NCBI GenBank assembly: GCA_035294855.1
Contig: DATGKD010000122.1
Location: 1-23,118, forward strand
Source: DATGKD01 sp035294855
Lineage (GTDB): Bacteria; Actinomycetota; Acidimicrobiia; Acidimicrobiales; UBA8190
Direction: 5' to 3'
Length of the DNA: 23,118 nucleotides
The notes under the pieces are model-generated. The model was not told the origin of the DNA. It searched no databases and saw only the letters and a program-made list of their open reading frames with translations. Both the position numbers and the translations under genes were made by a program. This document shows, in pieces, positions 17,879 to 23,118 of this stretch. How positions within the stretch are numbered: the stretch's first letter is position 1; each line of letters begins with the position of its first letter.

Positions 17879-18898
17879 CTACGGCGCCGTCGACGACTGG
17901 TGACGCCGGCGCCCGGTCAACCTGTCGGCCAAGGAACGGGTCCTGACGCGCATGACGTGAGGGAGGGCCGCTTTGAGAGGCACCGGCTCGTACGCATCGG
18001 CCGCGGCGGCGAGCGAGGCGACCTCGTCCTCGGTGAGCTCGATGTCGGCGGCGGCCGCGTTGGCTGCGACCTGCGCGGCCGAGCTCGCCCCCGGGATCAC
18101 CACGACGTTGGGCCGGTGGATCAGCCAAGCCAGCGCCACTTGCGAGGGCGTGGCGTCGTGCGCCTTGGCCACGAGCGAAAGGGCGTCGACGAGCGGCGCG
18201 ACGCGGCGCAGGTTCTCGGGGACGAAGGCCGGCGAGCCCGTGCGCACCAGGCCGGTCGGGGGCCGATCAGGCCCGTACCTCCCCGACAGCAGTCCCTGCG
18301 CCAACGGGCTGTACGCGATCACGATGCGGTCGTTTGCCTGGGCCCAGGGCAACAGCTCCCGCTCGGGTCGGCGGTCGACGAGGTTGAAGCGCACCTGGTT
18401 CGACAGCACCGGGCGGCCGAGCGCCTCCTCGGCCGCCTTCCAGCGGGCGAGCGAGTAGTTGGAGACCCCGGCGTGTCGCACGGTGCCCTCGTCCATGAGC
18501 CGCGCGAAGGCGGGCATGGTCGCAGACAGGGGCACGACGGGGTTTGGCTGATGGATCTGGTAGAGGTCGAGGGCCTCGACCCCGAGCCGCCGCGCGCTTG
18601 CGTGCGCGCGGTGGATGACGACGGGGCCGATCGGCATGACCGGCAAGAGCTTGGTGGCGATGAACACCTCGTTGCGGTGACCAGCGAGGGCGGCGCCCAG
18701 GATGCGCTCGGAACGCCCGAACGCGTAGATCTCAGCCGTGTCGAAGAACGTGATGCCGACCTCGAGCGCCCGATCGACGATGGCCGCCGCTTCCTTGTCC
18801 GCGTAGTCGCGTCCGTAGCCCCACTCGGTCGAGCCGAACTGCCACGTCCCGAGGCCGACGGCGGAGACCTTCACTCCTCCCACCTCGACGTACTTCAT
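17879..18898 (-). CDS. Aldo/keto reductase
   Basis: A 339-residue NADPH-type (beta/alpha)8 oxidoreductase. The catalytic tetrad is visible: Asp and Tyr in FDTAEIY, Lys in IATK, and His in YQIHQPNP. The phosphate-binding end is IPGASSAAQVAANAAAADIE. It resembles the YajO/Tas-like branch acting on aldehydes or ketones; the substrate is unknown. ATG 18898 has a strong Shine-Dalgarno sequence (AAGGAGG, 6-nt spacer). The frame stays open to 19468 over the upstream gene, but that part is a shadow. The C-terminal tail is unusually basic (DRLTGRRRH). It lies 68 nt after the HSD10-like dehydrogenase. Confidence 0.93.
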   Translation of the reverse strand: MKYVEVGGVKVSAVGLGTWQFGSTEWGYGRDYADKEAAAIVDRALEVGITFFDTAEIYAFGRSERILGAALAGHRNEVFIATKLLPVMPIGPVVIHRAHASARRLGVEALDLYQIHQPNPVVPLSATMPAFARLMDEGTVRHAGVSNYSLARWKAAEEALGRPVLSNQVRFNLVDRRPERELLPWAQANDRIVIAYSPLAQGLLSGRYGPDRPPTGLVRTGSPAFVPENLRRVAPLVDALSLVAKAHDATPSQVALAWLIHRPNVVVIPGASSAAQVAANAAAADIELTEDEVASLAAAADAYEPVPLKAALPHVMRVRTRSLADRLTGRRRHQSSTAP

Positions 18899-18904
18899 GT
18901 CGTG

Positions 18905-18911
18905 CCTCCTT
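18905..18911 (-). promoter_or_regulatory. Strong Shine-Dalgarno of the aldo/keto reductase gene
   Basis: AAGGAGG on the minus strand, 6 nt before ATG 18898, fixes this start against the longer open frame. Confidence 0.8.
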
Positions 18912-18966
18912 CCACGTGCGCCCGGTCGAAAATGCCGGCTCGAGGAAACGAGCGAGGAACGAGGAA

Positions 18967-19728
18967 CTACTTCGGCGGCATCCTGATACCGCCGTCGAGC
19001 CGGATCACCTCGCCGTTGAGGTAGCTGTTCTGCGCGATGTGGGCCACGAGCTCTCCGTACTGCGTGGGCTGGCCGAGGCGCTTGGGGAACAGCACGGACT
19101 GGCCGAGTGCCTGGCGCTGGTCTTCGGGCAGCATCGCCAGCAGGGGCGTGTCGAACAGGCCGGGCGCGATCGTCAGCACGCGGATCCCGACCGGGGCGAG
19201 GTCGCGTGCCGCCGGGAGCGTCATGCCGACGACTGCGCCCTTGGACGCCGAATAGGCCAGCTGGCCGATCTGGCCGTCGAACGCAGCCACCGACGCCGTG
19301 TTGACGATGACCCCGCGCTCCCCGTCCGCGAGGGGCTCGGTGACCGCCATGGCGGAGGCGGCTCGTGTCATGACGTTGAACGTGCCGACGGTGTTCAGCT
19401 CCAGGATGAACTTGAACGCCGACAGGTCGTGGGGCGAGTTGTCGCGGTTGATGACGCGACCCACCCACCCGGTGCCCGCGCAGTTGACGACGATCCGCAG
19501 GTTGCCGCCCTCGGCGGCCTGGTCGACGGCCCGCTGGCAGTCCTCGGGATTGGTGACGTCGCCTCCCACGGCGTCGGCGCCGATGTCGGCCGCCACCTTG
19601 TTGGCGCCATCCTCGTTGCGGTCGAAGATCGTGCAGCGAACGCCCAGGGAGGTGAGCTTGCGCGCCGTGCCCTCGCCCAGCCCCGACGCGCCGCCTGTGA
19701 TGAGTGCTGCCGTGCCGTTCAGTTCCAT
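18967..19728 (-). CDS. SDR dehydrogenase, HSD10/3-hydroxyacyl-CoA type
   Basis: A 253-residue classical SDR with an intact site: TGGASGLG cofactor loop, Asp in TIFDRNED at the end of beta2 (favours NAD), NCAGTGW, catalytic Ser followed 13 residues later by Tyr in YSASK, and APGLFDTPLL. The extended pattern resembles HSD17B10-like enzymes that oxidise 3-hydroxyacyl-CoA or 2-methyl-3-hydroxybutyryl-CoA in fatty acid or isoleucine breakdown; the exact substrate is inferred. ATG 19728 lies 6 nt after a TAGCAT -10 box, suggesting a leaderless transcript that probably continues into the aldo/keto reductase and DUF2203 genes. Confidence 0.93.
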   Translation of the reverse strand: MELNGTAALITGGASGLGEGTARKLTSLGVRCTIFDRNEDGANKVAADIGADAVGGDVTNPEDCQRAVDQAAEGGNLRIVVNCAGTGWVGRVINRDNSPHDLSAFKFILELNTVGTFNVMTRAASAMAVTEPLADGERGVIVNTASVAAFDGQIGQLAYSASKGAVVGMTLPAARDLAPVGIRVLTIAPGLFDTPLLAMLPEDQRQALGQSVLFPKRLGQPTQYGELVAHIAQNSYLNGEVIRLDGGIRMPPK

Positions 19729-19734
19729 GCGCGC

Positions 19735-19740
19735 ATGCTA
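19735..19740 (-). promoter_or_regulatory. -10 box (TAGCAT) of the HSD10-like gene
   Basis: TAGCAT lies 6 nt before ATG 19728 on the minus strand. A possible TTGGCG -35 box (19760-19765) stands 19 nt upstream. There is no Shine-Dalgarno sequence, so the transcript is probably leaderless. Confidence 0.55.
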
Positions 19741-19835
19741 CGAGCGGTCACGGACGGGTCGCCAAAGGGCTGCTGGCGGGAGGTCGGACGTGGAGCGGGG
19801 ACCGAACGTGGAGATGCGTGGATGCCGAGCGCAAT

Positions 19836-20306
19836 TCAGGGCGCTTCGAAGTGGGTCCCCGACCGACCTCGTTGCGTCGTCGCCGCTTCGACGGCGAGGA
19901 GGTCGACGAGGTCGTTCATCTCGTCTCCCGAGTGTCCCTTCACCCACGAGAACCGCACCGACCTCCCGGAATCGAGCGCCAGTGCAAGGAGGGGCTCCCA
20001 CAGCTCGCGGTTGGCCACCGGCTTCCCCGCCGAATTGCGCCAGCCTCGGCGGAGCCAGCCCTGCCACCACCGGTCGCGGAAGCAGTTCACCACGTACGTC
20101 GAGTCGCTCATAACGAGCACGTCCCCGTCGATCGACTGCAACGCGCGCAACACGGCCGTGATCTCCATGCGCTGGTTCGTCGATACCGGTTCGGCGCCGC
20201 TTTCGTAGGCGCCGTGGGGCACGGCCCATGCCCACCCCCCGGGGCCGGGATTGCCGAGGCACGAGCCGTCGGTGAACACGAGCGTCTCGTTCGGAGCATC
20301 GGTCAC
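19836..20306 (-). CDS. rnhA: Ribonuclease HI
   Basis: Cleaves the RNA strand of RNA-DNA hybrids, removing R-loops and primer remnants. At 156 residues it has the family length. The catalytic set is Asp13 (FTDGS), Glu48 (MEITA), Asp68 (SDST), His125 (KGHSG) and Asp135, aligned with E. coli Asp10, Glu48, Asp70, His124 and Asp134. The Trp-rich basic helix (RWWQGWLRRGWRN) is the substrate-binding handle. GTG 20306 is the start. It lies 78 bp after the HNH gene and 107 bp before the next gene's start. Confidence 0.96.
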   Translation of the reverse strand: MTDAPNETLVFTDGSCLGNPGPGGWAWAVPHGAYESGAEPVSTNQRMEITAVLRALQSIDGDVLVMSDSTYVVNCFRDRWWQGWLRRGWRNSAGKPVANRELWEPLLALALDSGRSVRFSWVKGHSGDEMNDLVDLLAVEAATTQRGRSGTHFEAP

Positions 20307-20384
20307 CGGATCACGCTTGCACGGTCGTCAGCCGCGAGGCGAACGAGCGAAGGGGGCGCGGGGGAATCGTGCCGGTCGCGAAGG

Positions 20385-21605
20385 TCAGCCGGTATCGAAG
20401 AGAACATCGGGGGGATCATGACTGCTTTCCCCCGGAGACCGACGGTCGGCCGGCGCATCCCACGCCCACTTGCCCGGACTTCCGGTGAGTGAGTACCCGG
20501 CATAGGTCTTCTGAGCGTGGTGGAAGTGACAGAGCCGGGCCATGTTCTCGAGGCAGGTCGGCCCGCCGTTCTCGACGGGGTCGACGTGGTCGTTCTCGAG
20601 CCCGAGGGCGACATCGCATCCCGGGACGACGCACACGGGGTCGCGCGCCTCGAGGGCCGTGCGAAGCGCTGCGGGGAGCGTCTTCCTGCCGATGTGACAG
20701 ACGGTCGTGACGTCCACCCCGTCGGTGACGAGGAGCTTGACGAATGCCTCGGGGAGAAGGCTCTTCACCGTCGCCACCGGCACGGGACCTACGCCCCTGA
20801 TCTCGCACTTCTCGCCGTTACGGACGTGGCCACGGCGCAGGGCGGCCGCATCGACGTGGATCGACACGTCTACTCGCCCGCGTGGCGACTTCGTGCGACC
20901 ACCGGTCACCAGGTCGACCACGGCGTCCGCCCGGTACGCAGCGGGAGCCTCTTCCTTGCCTGACTTCCGAGCCTCATCGAAGAGCTCGTCGGCCCGTCGT
21001 TGCACCACGGCGAGCAGCCTGGCGCCGGCGTCGGGCGTAAGGGTCAGCTCGCCTCTGAATGCTCCGTCGACGTCGGTCCAACTGCGGAACGCTCGGCGGT
21101 TGCGGATGGCGAGAAACCGCTCGTTCTCCTCCTCTGCCGAGTTGCTCTCGGCGAGCACCCCCCGGCACCGCTCCTTCAGGCCTTTGAGGGTCGAGGTGGC
21201 GGCCGTTTCGAGGAGGTCCTTCTCCGAGTTCGGGCGGTGGGCGGCCGCGGCGGCGATCTCTTTGACCTGGGGCGAGGACAGGGCGCCGTGACGGAGAGCG
21301 TCTTCGGTCTCGGGCAGCCACGCCAGGCGGCTCGCGGTCTCGAGAGTCGAGATGGCATCACCGAGCCCGGTCCCGCCGGCCGAGGCCATCCACTCCGCCG
21401 GCGACCGGTGGCCCTGGTCCTTCCAGACCCGGGATTCGGCCGCTCGGGATGCGAGCAGGATCTTGGCGCCGGCGCACAGCCGCTCCAGCTCGCAGAACTC
21501 CCGGTAGCGCTCTGCGGCGTCCTGTGTCGTCATGCGGTCGGCATCGAGGCGGTCCACGTACTCAGCCACCTGGGAGGTCGCCCGGGAGACGATGCTCGGT
21601 GCCAC
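20385..21605 (-). CDS. DUF222/13E12-type HNH endonuclease-like protein
   Basis: The 406-residue protein has a helical DUF222 region (about 20-290) typical of the actinobacterial 13E12 repeat family, then an HNH domain at about 320-370. That domain shows CVVPGC, the ENDHVDPV His pair region, GGPTCLENMARLC and HFHHAQKT, so it has both the zinc cysteines and the HNH core. Members are often multicopy in actinobacterial genomes; their targets are mostly unknown, and a self-mobile role is not shown here. GTG 21605 lies 6 nt after GATAGT. It is divergent from the tetR gene. The C-terminal 25 residues look disordered. Confidence 0.9.
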   Translation of the reverse strand: MAPSIVSRATSQVAEYVDRLDADRMTTQDAAERYREFCELERLCAGAKILLASRAAESRVWKDQGHRSPAEWMASAGGTGLGDAISTLETASRLAWLPETEDALRHGALSSPQVKEIAAAAAHRPNSEKDLLETAATSTLKGLKERCRGVLAESNSAEEENERFLAIRNRRAFRSWTDVDGAFRGELTLTPDAGARLLAVVQRRADELFDEARKSGKEEAPAAYRADAVVDLVTGGRTKSPRGRVDVSIHVDAAALRRGHVRNGEKCEIRGVGPVPVATVKSLLPEAFVKLLVTDGVDVTTVCHIGRKTLPAALRTALEARDPVCVVPGCDVALGLENDHVDPVENGGPTCLENMARLCHFHHAQKTYAGYSLTGSPGKWAWDAPADRRSPGESSHDPPDVLFDTG

Positions 21606-21611
21606 GGGCCG

Positions 21612-21617
21612 ACTATC
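21612..21617 (-). promoter_or_regulatory. Possible -10 box (GATAGT) of the HNH gene
   Basis: On the minus strand GATAGT matches four of six TATAAT positions and lies 6 nt before GTG 21605, the same spacing as the other candidate leaderless genes. Confidence 0.35.
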
Positions 21618-21700
21618 GCAGGAGGGTGTAACAGGCGGTCGATGACGGTCGAAGATCGTCAGAGGATGCGGTATGGCAGGGAAGGGGGCGGGGGGACGGA

Positions 21701-21746
21701 GGCCCGGGAGGGCGACGCGTCTCTCCTTGACAGAGACCTCCGGGCC
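21701..21746. repeat. Imperfect inverted repeat around the tetR -35 box
   Basis: Outer arms GGCCCGGGAGG (21701-21711) and CCTCCGGGCC (21737-21746) enclose a perfect inner dyad, GTCTCT (21719-21724) and AGAGAC (21732-21737), with a 7-nt centre. TTGACA overlaps the centre. It could be an operator or a DNA structure; it sits between divergent genes, so a terminator is unlikely. Confidence 0.6.
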
Positions 21747-21755
21747 ACCCAGACT
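21727..21755 (+). promoter_or_regulatory. Promoter of the tetR-type gene
   Basis: A perfect TTGACA -35 box (21727-21732) stands 17 bp from CAGACT (21750-21755), a weak -10 matching three of six positions. The -10 ends 8 nt before GTG 21764, so the transcript would start at or just before the start codon. Confidence 0.55.
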
Positions 21756-21756
21756 G

Positions 21757-21771
21757 CCTAACAGTGTTAGG
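21757..21771. promoter_or_regulatory. Perfect palindromic operator CCTAACAGTGTTAGG
   Basis: Seven-base arms CCTAACA and TGTTAGG flank a central G. Position, symmetry and size fit a TetR-family operator for autorepression. The central base is the first base of the regulator's GTG start. Confidence 0.7.
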
Positions 21772-22441
21772 ACATCCGGTCGTAGATAGGCAAAGGCCGG
21801 AAAGGCAAGTCAGGGACAGGCGAGCCGAGCGCCGGCAGGCGACAAAGGCGGAAATCATCGAGACGTCGTGGGCCGTCGTGCGGGAGGAGGGCCTCGCCGG
21901 GTTGAACCTGCGGGACCTGGCGAACCGGGTGGGCATGCGGGCCCCGTCGCTCTACGAGTACTTCCCGTCGAAGCACGCCATCTACGACGCCATGTTCGCC
22001 GAGGCCTACCGCCAATTCGGCGCGGTCATCGACACGCTCGTGTCGCGGCCGGGGCTCGAAGGACTGCGGAGTGGAGCGAAGCAGGTGCTCGACTTCATGG
22101 TGGCCGAGCCGGCGCGTTTCTCGTTGTTGTTCCAGCGGACGATCCCAGGGTTCGAGCCGAGCGCCGAGTCGTACGAGTTGGCCACCGAGGTGTTCGAGCG
22201 GACGCGCACCTGGTTCGTCGACAACGTCACGGACGACGACGGCGCGCTCGACATGTTCACCGCGCTCACGACGGGGCTCGCCAGCCAGCAGCTGGCGAAC
22301 GACCCCGGGGGTGACCGCTGGACGCGTCTCGTCGACGCGGCGGTCGCCATGTTCGTGGCACACATCACGACCAGCGGCGGGACCCAGCCCGCGCCGCACG
22401 ACAGCGGAGCAGGCCGCGCCGGCGAAGAGGACAGGCAATGA
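21764..22441 (+). CDS. TetR/AcrR family transcriptional regulator
   Basis: A 225-residue one-component regulator. The N-terminal helix-turn-helix is clear (AEIIETSWAVVREEGLAGLN, then LRDLANRVGMRAPSLYEYF and PSKHAIYDAMF). The C-terminal ligand domain is divergent; a stretch MVAEPARFSLLFQRTIPGF is typical of the TetR_C branch near the WHG/AcrR types. GTG 21764 is the only in-frame start before the HTH, and it lies inside a perfect palindrome, so the protein probably represses itself. The basic N-terminal arm (RQRPERQVRDRRAERRQ) is unusually long. The MDMPI-like gene begins 19 nt after its stop and is the likely co-regulated partner. The ligand is unknown. Confidence 0.92.
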   Translation: MLGHPVVDRQRPERQVRDRRAERRQATKAEIIETSWAVVREEGLAGLNLRDLANRVGMRAPSLYEYFPSKHAIYDAMFAEAYRQFGAVIDTLVSRPGLEGLRSGAKQVLDFMVAEPARFSLLFQRTIPGFEPSAESYELATEVFERTRTWFVDNVTDDDGALDMFTALTTGLASQQLANDPGGDRWTRLVDAAVAMFVAHITTSGGTQPAPHDSGAGRAGEEDRQ

Positions 22442-22447
22442 CACGAC

Positions 22448-22454
22448 GGGGAGG
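22448..22454 (+). promoter_or_regulatory. Shine-Dalgarno GGGGAGG of the MDMPI-like gene
   Basis: GGGGAGG stands 6 nt before ATG 22461 and supports that start. Confidence 0.7.
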
Positions 22455-22460
22455 CAGACC

Positions 22461-23118
22461 ATGACACCCACGACGACCGACGTCCGGGCCATACCGAAGG
22501 TCCGTCACGACGAGGCGATGGCCCTGGCAGCGACGGAGTACGGGCGGTTCACCGACGTGCTGCGGGGTCTCGATCCTGGCGATTGGGCTGCTTCCACCGT
22601 GTGCGACGGCTGGGACGTCGCCGCGATGGTGGCCCACGTTCTCGGAGCGGCCGAGGCCAACGCCTCGATGCGCGAGAACGCCCACCAGATGCGCCTCGGT
22701 CGCCGGGTGCAACGTGAGCTCGGACTGGGACACGTCGTACACGGCGCGAACGAGGTGCAGATCCGCGAGCGCCGCGCGCTCGGACCGGAGGGGCTCGTCG
22801 AGCGGTGGGGGCGAGCGGTGCCGCGCGCGCTCAAGGGAAGGCGGCGTTTCCCGCCGTTCCTGCGCCCGGTGAGGATCCCCTTCGAGGAGCCGCTCGGCAA
22901 ACGCCCGCTCGCCTACCTGATGGACATCGTCTACACGCGCGACGTGTGGATGCACCGCGTCGACATCTGCCGGGCGACGGGGCACCACCTGGAGCTGACC
23001 CCGGCACACGACGGACGGATGGTCGCCGACATGGTGGCCGACTGGGCGCACACGCATCGGCACGCCTTTTCGCTCGAGCTGACGGGGCCCGCGGGAGGGA
23101 CGTACGTCAACGGGCAGG
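22461..23118 (+). CDS. Mycothiol-dependent maleylpyruvate isomerase-like protein, partial
   Basis: The frame runs off the window after 219 codons. The first ~170 residues match the DinB-like MDMPI N-terminal fold: the opening helix, DWAASTVCDGWDVAAMVAHV (with the conserved metal-site His), and TRDVWMHRVDIC with the HRxDI pattern. Family enzymes use mycothiol as a thiol cofactor in isomerisations or conjugations, which suits an actinobacterium. A four-residue-upstream acidic partner of the last His is Asp rather than the Glu I recall from the Corynebacterium enzyme. A basic insertion (KGRRRFPPFLRPVR) lies mid-protein. It follows the tetR gene by 19 nt with its own good Shine-Dalgarno sequence, so it is probably controlled by that regulator. 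The substrate is unknown. Confidence 0.88.
   Translation, partial: MTPTTTDVRAIPKVRHDEAMALAATEYGRFTDVLRGLDPGDWAASTVCDGWDVAAMVAHVLGAAEANASMRENAHQMRLGRRVQRELGLGHVVHGANEVQIRERRALGPEGLVERWGRAVPRALKGRRRFPPFLRPVRIPFEEPLGKRPLAYLMDIVYTRDVWMHRVDICRATGHHLELTPAHDGRMVADMVADWAHTHRHAFSLELTGPAGGTYVNGQ

Noticed and set aside
20385..21605. HNH protein as a homing endonuclease or mobile element
   Set aside because: No target-site duplication, intron, terminal repeats or transposase accompany it; DUF222/HNH proteins are common chromosomal genes in Actinobacteria.
21701..21746. Inverted repeat as a rho-independent terminator
   Set aside because: It lies between two divergent genes, contains a perfect TTGACA box and has no U-tract.

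Overview
The window reads as chromosomal DNA of a high-GC actinobacterium. The signs are a strong G/C bias at third codon positions, frequent GTG and TTG starts, several start codons only 6-9 nt downstream of a TANNNT -10 box (the leaderless gene pattern common in Actinobacteria), a DUF222/13E12-type HNH protein and a mycothiol-dependent-enzyme-like protein. A deep lineage such as Acidimicrobiia is possible but is inference. I see no rRNA, tRNA, insertion sequence, prophage, CRISPR array or replication origin, and no gene-free stretch above 300 bases (the longest is about 234).

Layout. 11-4536 (+): a 912-residue single-pass membrane protein made largely of repeats, a conserved hypothetical protein, and a protein with an ACT domain and a possible GAF-like half. 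4562-6913 (-): leucyl aminopeptidase (pepA) behind a PduO-type cob(I)alamin adenosyltransferase. 7014-10598 (+): cobalamin-dependent methionine synthase (metH), divergent from the adenosyltransferase across a 100-bp gap, so a B12-processing enzyme sits beside a B12-using one. 10599-10733: short hairpin repeats between convergent genes.

10734-17385 (-) is the most coherent block. Read in its direction of transcription it holds dihydrolipoyl dehydrogenase (E3), a 2-oxoacid dehydrogenase E2, a single-frame fusion of octanoyltransferase LipB and lipoyl synthase LipA, an M24 metallopeptidase and an atypical short-chain dehydrogenase. Three of the junctions overlap or nearly abut, so the block looks like one operon that makes lipoate, attaches it to E2 and re-oxidises it through E3. 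No E1 gene is present here.

17476-21605 (-): a DUF2203 protein, an aldo/keto reductase, a classical HSD10-like dehydrogenase, ribonuclease HI and a DUF222/HNH protein. 21764-23118 (+): a TetR-type regulator whose start codon lies at the centre of a perfect 15-bp palindrome, followed 19 nt later by a mycothiol-dependent maleylpyruvate isomerase-like protein cut by the window edge.

The points most worth a second look are the LipB-LipA fusion, the TetR operator/start-codon overlap with a second dyad around its -35 box, the dehydrogenase lacking the Tyr-Lys pair, the recurring leaderless promoters, and in-frame 12- to 24-bp minisatellites inside otherwise ordinary enzymes (PepA, MetH, E2, LipA). 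I found no clear defence system, secondary-metabolite cluster or wholly new multi-gene system.
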